Source: Pollenia angustigena (lineage: Eukaryota; Arthropoda; Insecta; Diptera; Polleniidae). From it: 64,000 nucleotides of DNA. Under the pieces are notes generated by a model, which had not been told where the DNA came from, made no database searches, and saw only the letters and a list, made by a program, of their open reading frames with translations. The stretch spans positions 249,080,830 through 249,144,829 of the forward strand of contig OV884057.1 in NCBI GenBank assembly GCA_930367215.1, written 5' to 3'. Of this stretch, positions 54,627 to 64,000 are shown in pieces. A program made the translations under genes and the position numbers. Position 1 is the first letter of the stretch, and each line of letters begins with the position of its first letter.

Positions 54627-55304
54627 TCACCCCTATCGTGAATAACAAGTGGAATTTTTCTTCCCATGAAATTTTCATTCCCCTCGAAGGGAAAAAAGCA
54701 ATCGTGAATCTCATGTGAAAAATTTTCCACGCTATCAGTTCCAGTGAATGTAAAAAAAAGAAGAAAGATTAAAAAATATTAAAAATCCATGAAATTTTTG
54801 TTCAAAAACATACAAGTATATATTTTAAAGAAAAGTTAAAATAATAAAGCAAAATATTTAGTATTGGAGGGATAGTTTGATTACAATGTTAGTTTTTTGC
54901 ACTTTTTAAATTGAATGTAGTAAAATATTTTCCAAAATTCTGCCACCAAGTCAATTGAAAGCTTCACAAATCCGCAGGCAATCGACCTGTTGTTTTGCAT
55001 TTTGTTGAGCAATATATCGGTTTATGTCTAATTAACTTATTAACCCTTAATATTCGATTTATAGGAGGAGCTACTTACATACATGTTCTGTTCCCTAGCA
55101 AAAATAAAGTGAGAAAATCTAAGGGATATGTGAACAAATTACGAGGGAAAAAATTATTCACGATAAGGGGAATTTTTTCCCGTGAACAATTTTTCACGTT
55201 ATTATTCTCCTTTGAATTACAATTTTTCATGGGAGTTGTTCATGATCGCAAATATGTGAAAAGGGGAAAAATTACGAGGGAAAAACTATTCACGATAGGG
55301 GTGA
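54627..55304. mobile_element. TIR element, TCACCCCTATCG family, copy 2
   Basis: The ends TCACCCCTATCGTGAATA and TATTCACGATAGGGGTGA pair, flanked by TTAT at 54623-54626 and 55305-55308. 'gggaaaaa' and 'attcacgat' motifs recur inside. The frame at 54995-55315 falls inside it and is not a recognised protein. Confidence 0.85.
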
Positions 55305-55899
55305 TTATGTTTTGATATTTATAATTGGAAGAGTCCGAAAGAACTTTCGGTTTTGGTATTGAAGTTTGGCAAAAAGCTCTGTTCGGTTGATTTGTTTTTG
55401 CTGATCACCGAAAATTGTAAAATAATATTTTGTTTTGCATGGACAACTTCATCGTTTTGAAAACACCCATAGAGCCAGATACTCGTCCAAATAAATCAAA
55501 ACACATAAAACGTTCAACTTTATGAAAAGAACATCAGAGAATGAAAATATTATTAAAAAAGAAATGAGAATGACCTCGAGCTTGAGTAATTATTTCTTTG
55601 AGATTCTATAAAGAAAAGGTCGATTAAAAAAACTTTTATTAGAAATGACTTAACCTTTAAGTTCTAGAAACTCAAATATACATGAATACTAGAATTCTAA
55701 TCCATTTATCAACCTTAAGCCGGTACCCAAAAACTACCACCGACGAGCATTAAGTGGTGCTTAACAACTTTGCTCCGACCGAAGAATCAATTGACAAGGT
55801 AGCAATGCAGAAAAATTACTTAAAATATTAAATTTTCAATATATCGTTTACCTTTTCCAAGAAAAGTACAAAAGTTTTCTTAATTTTAATTTCAAAAGA
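55305..55899. other. Nothing recognised
   Basis: AT-rich, no frame or inverted repeat of note. Confidence 0.45.
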
Positions 55900-57005
55900 T
55901 TTTGTTATTCGTGCTTAATTCCCAGTTTTTATTATTGATAAAAACACTTGAAATTTATTGTTGATGGGATAAGCTATTCCTATGCATTTCACTGGTTGCT
56001 TAGGCCAGATCATCAGGAAACTTCATCCATAAAGGTTTTAGACAAACTAAAGATATTAAACCAAATAAAACTGTTAAACGTATAAGAATTATAGCAACAG
56101 TTCTACTTGTAACAATATCAAAGTTTAAACAAAACACATCAACAATAAACAACAGTGGGTTCATCTCATCTTACATTTCCCCACTACAATTAGTTGAAAT
56201 TCTCTCAACATTAATTGTAGTTGTAAGTAGGTTAAGAAAAACAAAATGAAAAAAAACAACAACTTACAAAAGATGTTGTCAATTAAGTGTTTTTTAGGCC
56301 GTGCACTGCCTGTTTATTATCAAAAAGTAATTTCAATTTTTGGGAATACAAAATTTTAATTTCAAAAGATTTTGTTATTCGTGCTTAATTCCCAGTTTTT
56401 ATTATTGATAAAAACACTTGAAATTTATTGTTGATGGGATAAGCTATTCCTATGCATTTCACTGGTTGCTTAGGCCAGATCATCAGGAAACTTCATCCAT
56501 TAAGGTTTTAGACAAACTAAAGATATTAAACCAAATAAAACTGTTAAACGTATAAGAATTATAGCAACAGTTCTACTTGTAACAATATCAAAGTTTAAAC
56601 AAAACACATTTTTTTTTCATTTTGTTTTTCTTAACCTACTTACAACTACAATTAATGTTGAGAGAATTTCAACTAATTGTAGTGGGGAAATGTAAGATGA
56701 GATGAACCCACTGTTGTTTATTGTTGATGTGTTTTGTTTAAACTTTGATATTGTTACAAGTAGAACTGTTGCTATAATTCTTATACGTTTAACAGTTTTA
56801 TTTGGTTTAATATCTTTAGTTTGTCTAAAACCTTTATGGATGAAGTTTCCTGATGATCTGGCCTAAGCAACCAGTGAAATGCATAGGAATAGCTTATCCC
56901 ATCAACAATAAATTTCAAGTGTTTTTATCAATAATAAAAACTGGGAATTAAGCACGAATAACAAAATCTTTTGAAATTAAAATTTTGTATTCCCAAAAAT
57001 TGAAA
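55900..57005. repeat. Composite of direct and inverted copies of one unit
   Basis: Unit 1 (about 55900-56250) and unit 2 (about 56335-56608) are direct copies sharing 'tttaatttcaaaagattttg', 'gggataagctattcctatgc' and 'cagatcatcaggaaacttca'. 56609-57005 is the reverse complement of the same unit, including the portion unit 2 lacks. Differences are very few. A diverged relative lies at 58684-58807. No ORF. Confidence 0.9.
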
Positions 57006-57120
57006 TTGTTTTCTTAATTTTTTTAGTAACATCACCACATTAAAGGTAGAAATACTTTAACAGCCAGGCTCACGATGACGACTGCTATCGCTCTCTTGCA
57101 TTTAAAAAAAAAACACCAAT

Positions 57121-58135
57121 AATATCGAGCCCTTACCGCCAAAATAACGTAAGCGCAAAAAACCAAATTTTACAGGAGAGAGTTTTTCTTATTTTATTTC
57201 ATACAAGCTAAACCCGTGCGCTTCGCTACACTGCTTTAACCACTTCTTCAGTTGAGAGATATTTAATATATGCATCCTATGGGAGGTATTTCCCCCTGCG
57301 CCTACCCGCTTTATTTTTATTTTCAAAAGTGATTAAAGTGACTTCTACAAAGTTTGAACATTCTTACTATAACAGTTCTTAAGATATGCGATATTAAACA
57401 TTGGCGTTCTATGGGGGGTAACACTTTCCCCGCTGCTATTTTATTTAAATTTTGGGGCTCAGAAGATCTTTCTACCAAAAGTTCAACAAAACGCGTGCAG
57501 CGGCTCTTAATTATATTTCTATCTATGAAGGGTACTGCTCCTCCTCTGTCAACCCCGCCCATTTTTATATTGAAATTTATAGTTTACCATAACAGTAGCT
57601 TTAACAACGTTTGAAGACTCTCCCTTTAATAGTTCTTCTGTTGAGCGATATTTAATATATGCTTCTTATATAATTGTTCTTGCTATAAAATCGTGACGGT
57701 TCCTTACGGGACCATGACATTTTAAGAGATGATGCAAGTGTTGCCAATAAAGTCATTTATTAAAAAAAAACCGAAAATTGAAAATGATGTCGCTTACGTT
57801 ATTTTCGCAGTTAAGCTGGATGTCCATACCACGCGTTTTCGCCTCCACACAGTGCATGTTTTTCTAACCTTACTTGCGTTCTACGTTTCAAGTTACATGC
57901 AACGCTTTTTATGCAGCAGCAGCACAAGTAAAAATAAAATTTAATTTGTCAAAATCAGCTGATTGTGACGCTTACAAAAGTAGAAAGAAACCTACTTTTC
58001 GCTTCAAGGCATCTACGCTTTTGTGCATGTAACTTACTACGTATAACTACATAGATTCTACTTTTTTGATAGCTGCGTATGCTGCGAAAAAGCGAGTAAC
58101 GCGTGGTGTGGACCTCCAGCTTTAGGCTCGATATA
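57121..58135. mobile_element. ATATATCGAGC-family element, enlarged copy
   Basis: The left end 'atatcgagcccttaccgcca' pairs with the right end 'ggctcgatatat'. 'gatgcaagtgttgccaataa' is shared, inverted, with 54.2 kb. About 57210-57660 is foreign ('aaacccgtgcgcttcgctac') and 57814-58121 is a nested MITE. Short frames there are not genes. Confidence 0.7.
57814..58121. mobile_element. PIF/Harbinger-like MITE with TTA duplication, nested
   Basis: AGCTGGATGTCCATACCACG at the left and CGTGGTGTGGACCTCCAGCT at the right. TTA lies at 57811-57813 and 58122-58124. Excision restores 'cgcagttaggctcgatata', consistent with the host element's own terminal repeat. Confidence 0.9.
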
Positions 58136-58334
58136 TATTTGTTTTAATATTATTACAAAATTATATTGTTTAAAACAGATTTTTTTGCTTTGTTTTTATG
58201 GCTTAATTGACATATTTTGCCGATTTTTATTTTCAAACTAGCGTTTAATTTCTAAAATAATTAATGTAGCAATAACGTCATTTGACAATGAATAAATGGA
58301 TTACGTTAGGAACGTTAAACCTTTGGATTGAACC

Positions 58335-58523
58335 TTGCAGTCGTGATCTTTCAGCCGGCACTAAACGAACCGAATTTATTTTTTTAGTGTTGTGAAAACT
58401 TAAATAAATGCTTTGCAACACTGAAAAACAATTTTGGATTCGTTCAATATCGACTGAAAGAATAAGAAATAAAATTGTTTTCGAATCGAAAAATTATTCA
58501 ATCACGACTGCCAGAATTAGCCC
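58335..58523. mobile_element. MITE, CTGGCAGTCGTGAT family, copy 2
   Basis: 'cagtcgtgat' at the left and 'atcacgactgccagaatta' at the right. The interior 'aaattgttttcgaatcgaaa' matches 22320-22345. The left end is eroded. Confidence 0.75.
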
Positions 58524-58683
58524 AGTTGTTGACTAAAAAGTGAACAGGTAGTGAGGCGCTTATGAACGATAATAAGTGACTTATTGTCGCTCGCTTAAGT
58601 TTTTGATCGACATCGTGGGCCAGGCTGTTAAATAACATAAATGTGTTTCTGTTCAATAAAAAAGTTCGTTGTCAAAGTTATTT

Positions 58684-58807
58684 TCGGGAATACAAAGTTT
58701 ATTATTAGTACGATTTCCGTATGAATACACTGAAATTTATTGTTGAGGAAAAGCTAGCTTCTATGCGCATTTCACGGGTTGCTTAGGCCAGCTCATCAGG
58801 AAACCTT
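58684..58807. repeat. Diverged relative of the 55.9-kb unit
   Basis: 'gaaatttattgttgaggaaa', 'cgcatttcacgggttgctta' and 'ggccagctcatcaggaaacc' parallel the composite repeat at about 80% identity. The rest of 58524-59296 shows nothing else. Confidence 0.75.
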
Positions 58808-59296
58808 GATTGGTACGTTGCAACTACGGTACATTGCATTTCGGTAAGCTTTTGTATTGGTTTTCATATAACAAAAAGCGAACAGCTGATGGATACAGTA
58901 CAGATACGGTACAGCAACGTTTGCCTAACTGAGCCTTTATTCTTGTACAAAAAAAAATGTCATTTGTAAAATGTTAATAAAATAATAGACGTTCTTTCTG
59001 GCAGCCTAATTTTATTTATAACACTGTGCGACAGTCGAAATCAGTTTGGATTCTGCTTACCTTGAAAAGTTATATCAGTAAAAAAATGTAGTACGTGTCC
59101 CGGCATTTTGCTGGGTCAGGTCTAGGAATTGAGATGTACCGATTTGAAGTGAGTAAGTATCGTATAGTGGAAATTAGATTTTTTTTCACTTTTTTATGCA
59201 TTTTGACCATCCAGATTTAATTATTTAATTAATTTATTAAAACTTTTAGGTTTTTTAAAGAAAACTTGTAATACAAATATACTTTTAGAATTACTT

Positions 59297-60069
59297 CCCA
59301 ACAAACACGAGGTCACACCCTTGATATGAAATGACTTTATCATTTGACATCAAACACAATTCTCAAACCTTTTTCAATTGTTTGATTTTAACATTAAAAT
59401 TCAAATTGATAATGATTTAAATATAAACTTTTAACATACAATGTTTTTTTTTGTAAATTTGATATTAAATGTTATTCTCAAATCAAAAATAAACTTAGCA
59501 ATACTAAAGCCAAAAATTAATGTAAACATTAAAATGACGATTAAAGTTAAATTTGTTGCACAATTAAAGAAAAACTACATGTTACGTGAAGTAAATTCGC
59601 TGCAAGAAAATCTTAATTTCTTGTGATATTTTTTTTTTGTGATTAAAAAAGTAATTACAAAGTGTCAAAATGAGAATAAAATTCAAACATGAAAGTGAAG
59701 AAAATTTAAGTTTTTTGTACGATCGCGTTGGTACGCCATGACAATCCTCCAAGTGTTTTGTCTTTCCAAGAATTTGAGGATGGAAAGAACAGCTATGGCG
59801 CCGAATGTTTAGCTGATAGTTTATTTAAATAAATAATGAATTTAAATTAAAAAAATATTTTTCATTTATGTATGTTTCACATTGTTATGAAATCTACATT
59901 TGAAAAATATTTGAGAATAACGTTTGAAAGCAAGTTGAAAACAAATGCATTTCTCAATTTGAAAATAATTTCCTCTTTTTGTTGAGTATGCTAAGATTTT
60001 CAGTTGTTTGAGAAAAGGTTTGATTTCAAATCATTTTCAATTTGAAATTAAACCTCCGTGTTTGTTGGG
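59297..60069. mobile_element. TIR element, CCCAACAAACACG family
   Basis: CCCAACAAACACGAGGT at the left is matched by the complement ACCTCCGTGTTTGTTGGG at the right. Variants of 'tgtttgagaa' and 'caatttgaaaa'-type motifs are repeated subterminally. The small frame at 59441-59626 is not recognised. Confidence 0.75.
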
Positions 60070-60551
60070 TTGTATATGCCATATTTTTCTAAAACAAAAT
60101 TATGTATGCATGATTTTATGCTAAAAAATATTCTTGATTTAAAAATGTCGAAATAAAACAAACACAATATCAAATGTATTTACTTAAGTAAATTAAATAC
60201 AAACATTTCAAAAAACTTTTTACTATGTAAAACACTTGCACAAGTAATTTTTTTCCCAATAAAATTGTACATTTCATATATTTTTCTTAATATTTAATAA
60301 AAAAAAAACACAAAAAAATAAAAACAATAATAAACAAGGCCAAGTCCTTAAAGCAAAAAAAAAAAACGTATTAGGCTTTAAATTGTTTCATTTTTGCACC
60401 CGGACATTTCTTGATTAAAACGTTTTTTTTCGTAACGTCGAATTTGTAACCATACATATGCTTCGTTTGATTAATTTTTAATTGTTCCAAAAACAATTAC
60501 AAATACTATTCTAACTTACTTAACTGAGCAATATTTACCTAACCTTCAGAC

Positions 60552-61450
60552 CGTTGCACAGTAGGTAATTTGGCCTATATTTTTGGCCAAAGTTCAAAAT
60601 CTGCACTTTAGAAAAAGTAGTTTTTTTTTGTTGTGATGTGATAAAGAATACTTCAAAGCAAAAAGAAGTGCATTTTTATTTTATAAATAACAAAAACCCG
60701 TTCATCGCCCGACTCTTAAAGTCAATGTATACAATCAACATTTTAAGTGGGGCGCGCTTCGTGTTATTTTTATTACAATACCTGACACTAGTTTTTAATA
60801 AAAAAACAAATGAAAAATGCAATAAAATATGGCAAACAATATTAATAGTAAGTGCTTAATAAATACATAATCGTTGTTTAAAATAAAATAGTTTATTGGT
60901 GAAAAAAAAAATCAATCTTTTGATTTTATTCAATTAAAAAAAAAAAATAAAAGTTTTATACAACTTTGGAGAAGCTTTTAAAAAAAGCTTAAAATGTTTT
61001 AAAGCTAATAGTAATAAGGTCTTGATAAGTATTTGATTTTGAGATTGTATAATCAATTTCATGCTGCGTTTTTTTGCGTTTTTTGAGATATCCCTTTTTT
61101 TGCAGGCAGAGCTCTGAAAACACTGAGGATCTAAGCGTCAGTGAAAACGATGAGTGCGCAAATGATGTCAATATGTTAACATACACAATTTACACAAATG
61201 ATTTGGATGATATTAAATTAGAAAATTAATAAGATATACCAAAAGTAGACAAAAAGAAATTTTAAAAATTTTGTTCTAACGCGTATCTTTTCATAAGAAT
61301 GCGATATTTAGAAATTCCAAGTTTATTCTTAGTTTTAGAGTTAATAAGTTAAAAAGTTAATCTAAAATCCATATCCAGATTTGTTAAAATTCTGTCCGCC
61401 TGTTATCAATTTTGGCCAAAAAAACAGGATAAATTACCCATAGTGCGTTG
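60552..61450. mobile_element. TIR element with TTTTGGCCAAA in its terminal repeats
   Basis: The left 'gcacagtaggtaatttggcc' and 'tttttggccaaa' pair imperfectly with the right 'ttttggccaaaa', 'aaattacccatagtgc'. Frames at 60638-60859 (plus) and near 61107-61226 (ENTEDLSVSENDECAND) could be vestiges of a transposase gene, unassigned. No flanking duplication recognised. Confidence 0.6.
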
Positions 61451-62192
61451 TAATAAAAAAAAGGCCGGAGTATCTAACAACTAGCAAACCGGGGCACTCA
61501 ATTGCCTGACAGAATATACAAATACATTTTTAAAAAGCCTCAAAATAAAGTTACATTTTCTGACTAGAATCTTATTTTTTTATATTAAATTTAATTAAGT
61601 AACGGAAATATCCTCTATTACAAGCTTTTATCAAGCTTTTATCCTAATGCCTTGCATATGGTTGTGTTGTTTTTACGTTAATCAAACACACCATCCAACC
61701 AACTTGTTGATTTACTTCAACAATTTCTATTCATTTCAGTTACTTAAGTTGGTATTAAAGTATGTTTGTTTGCTTAACTAATCCTACTGTTAATAAACAT
61801 CTGAACATCAATATTTCATCAAATATTACTAATGCTTTTTCTTTTCTTTTTTGCATTAAATCATTTTTATAAACAAATTATAGTTGTTGTACTAATTATG
61901 TGATAAATAAAAATGCTCATAAATGAAACCATATGTTTAATTACACTCACACACACATACTCATACAAAAGCATACCCAGTGCAATTTGCTCTTATTGTC
62001 CTCTTCTTTTGATGTTAAGTAGTGCAATATGCTCTCTCGTAAAGATGTTAGCAAATAACGGTAATTTGTTATGACATAATTTAACATAAATATTATATTA
62101 AATAATTTAATTTGCATTCACACTGGAGTTCATAAAGGGTGTCCAAATTTGAGTTGTCAATGGTCAATGGAAATCGCTACCACAGAGTACAA
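61451..62192. other. Nothing recognised
   Basis: AT-rich, no feature supported. Confidence 0.45.
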
Positions 62193-62269
62193 CCTATACA
62201 GAACTGAAGAAAGTTATGCCAGTTGCAAAGGCAGCTTTCGAAAAAACAAGACAGAAAGTGTATTTTGGT

Positions 62270-63649
62270 CAGGGTTGTGAACTATTTCTAATCAAAAAGC
62301 GCCGTGCCCCCAATCAGAAAGCGCTAAATAAAAAAACTTAATGAAATGTTTAAGAACCAAGTTTTATTAATTACACTGGCCGTCAAAAAAAAAATCGTTT
62401 TAAATTAAAATATATGAAAAACAAAAATACTACTGCGCTAAATTCAAATCCGTTTTACAAATAATTATTTTCAAAATTATTTCTTAATTTGTGGCGGCCA
62501 TTTTTCCATGCAAATTAGAATTTTTATCATTTATCAGAAATCCAGGTATATTATGAATAAAATAAGACAAGAGATCAGTAAACAAAATGTTAACTGGACG
62601 TGATTGAATAAACTATTTGGATTCAGCACGCTAAAGTGAATTAAAATCACATAATCAAGTTCTCTAGATCGGCTTTTTTTTTGCCGAGCAGTGTTAATAA
62701 AACATTAATATTTTTTAAAAGCCTTTTCTGATATTTCAGGAAAATTAAAGTAATATAATTTCAAATATACACGGAACGAATTATTTACTAAATCACCAGA
62801 AAAGATGTCTTGAACCACGAAAATTTTGCACTATTCTCGTCCAAGCCAAAAATTTCTTATTGTATATAAACATGTGTTTGCCTGGTTTAAGCAAAAAGTT
62901 ATGACTCAAAGCGAACTAAGGGGGTAATTTTGTTGTTCACTTCACCTTGCGTTGAGAAAATTTTCATATAAAATTTTTTGAAATTTTGAAGTGAACAACA
63001 AAATTACCCCCTAAATTTATTTTAATTATATAGTAACTTAAATCAAGTTTTCGTTGCCTAAATTTGTTCCATAAAAACGTTTAGCACAAGTTAGTTTAAA
63101 AAAAAAAACTTAATATAAAAAAATAAGAACCTTTTGATTGATTTGTTAACATGTCGATCCAAATAAAAACTAATTGAATCAAACCAAGTTTTCTTGAGCA
63201 TTTTCTGAAAAATTTAAAGAAATCGCTAGCATTTGTTTCTTGATTCTATTTTAAAATCAGACTTATATTAAATAAATGCTTCTTGAAATGTTTGATCATA
63301 GACCAAAAACGTGAATGTTTTAATCATGAAAAACTGTTTCTTTATTTAATACGAACAAAACAAGTTAAAATCAGTTATTTATTTTTTGATTTTCTTGTTT
63401 TAAGAAACGCAATGGATTTCTTTAGAAAATAAACTTCTTTCCTTGTATAAAATGTAAAGTATTTACAAAACGGAAACAAATTTTGGTTTAATGTGTCTTG
63501 ATTTTAATGTATGCAAATAAAAGTACAACAATCTTAGGTATCAATAAAAGCGCTTATTTTTAAAAAAAGCGCTAAGGAAAAAATATGCGCCTTTTCAACA
63601 GTTAAAAGACGCTAAATCTAGCGCCAAAGGCTCTAAATTGGAAACTCTG
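62270..63649. mobile_element. hAT element with perfect 8-bp target duplication
   Basis: It runs from CAGGGTTGTGAACTATTTCT to ..CTAAATTGGAAACTCTG and is flanked by ATTTTGGT (62262-62269, 63650-63657). GCGCTA/AGCGC motifs cluster near both ends. It splits the dispersed repeat whose empty copy is at 50020-50192 ('ttttttggtagtgaagtgg'). No transposase frame. Confidence 0.93.
62920..63011. mobile_element. Tiny PIF-like hairpin MITE with TAA duplication, nested in the hAT
   Basis: GGGGGTAATTTTGTTGTTCA at the left and its exact complement at the right, with about 25-bp perfect arms. TAA lies at 62917-62919 and 63012-63014. Only 92 bp. Confidence 0.85.
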
Positions 63650-64000
63650 ATTTTGGTAGTGAAGTGGCAATGTTTGAAAACAGGCCGCTACAATTAATAG
63701 AAATTGCGTGATCAAAACAAAAATATCAAAACACAAACAACGTTAAACAAAAGCATTAAGGCCCAACCATAATATGCATAGCCTTGCTGAACCTACACTG
63801 ATAGAAAAATGCATCTTCATATTGATGATGCCCTAACATTAGAATTGTTACATCAATGTTACTACAAATTGCATCAATGATGCAAAAAGTAACATCAATC
63901 CAATGACTAACGTCTTCGTACAATTTTGCCATTTTTTACGTGTCATCTATTTTATGACCATAGTGACATCAATTCCTATATTCTATTTTTTTATATTATT
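63650..64000. repeat. Right part of the split 'gcagctttcg' repeat, then unassigned sequence
   Basis: 63650-63764 continues the repeat of 50020-50192. From about 63790 'acatcaat' and 'gcatcaat' recur several times, possibly the start of another element cut by the window end. Confidence 0.5.

Noticed and set aside
54995..55315. 106-residue plus-strand frame
   Set aside because: It lies inside the TCACCCCTATCG element and is built from its A/T-rich repeats. No motif.
1..64000. CRISPR arrays, operons, phage or bacterial features
   Set aside because: The sequence is animal nuclear DNA; no regularly spaced repeats or prokaryotic gene organisation.

Overview
The window looks like AT-rich nuclear DNA of a higher fly (Diptera, Brachycera, perhaps a calyptrate). 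The reasons are GT/AG introns, a TE load dominated by hAT, Tc1/mariner and PIF-type elements, non-LTR and Ty3/gypsy elements, and DINE-1-like repeats carrying the phrase 'cgatttagccatgtccgtctg'. I cannot name the species. Almost all of the sequence is nested mobile DNA, and host coding sequence is sparse.

Left part (1-10310, minus strand): one host gene is supported by three exons whose phases agree across both junctions (9699-10310, 9443-9626, 1-73). The product is low-complexity, with poly-Ala/Gln tracts and several Lys-Arg or Arg-Arg sites, and I do not recognise it. The last visible intron (74-9442) is packed with transposable elements. The next upstream exon was not found, so the rest of the window may be one very long intron or intergenic DNA.

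10.4-20.5 kb: exons of a broken TE-associated gene family (12860-19736) are separated by a LINE fragment, a palindrome, a hAT element with perfect 8-bp target duplication (15741-17812) and several MITEs. 20.5-31 kb: DINE-1-like (Helentron-type) repeats, one hosting a hAT that hosts another repeat fragment, then a hAT pseudogene, MITEs and long stretches where I see nothing.

31257-39793: a complete Ty3/gypsy element of Osvaldo/Ulysses type. It has two 1711-bp LTRs with no difference seen, a 4-bp TSD AACC, a tRNA-Lys primer site, intact gag and pol, and a textbook -1 frameshift signal (G GGA AAC, 8-nt spacer, 9-bp stem). It is the youngest and best preserved element here.

40-64 kb: a TIR element carrying a small spliced ORF (39985-40913); a LINE inserted into a repeat whose empty copy lies at 9.1-9.4 kb; mariner remnants; a 1.9-kb TIR element with an ORF of a poorly described family (45454-47344); two more hAT insertions with perfect 8-bp TSDs; a DINE-like copy; PIF-like MITEs with TTA duplications; and a composite direct/inverted repeat at 55.9-57.0 kb. 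Nothing here works as an operon or pathway. The window is best read as a stratigraphy of insertions, many of which can be checked by TSDs or empty paralogous sites inside the window.
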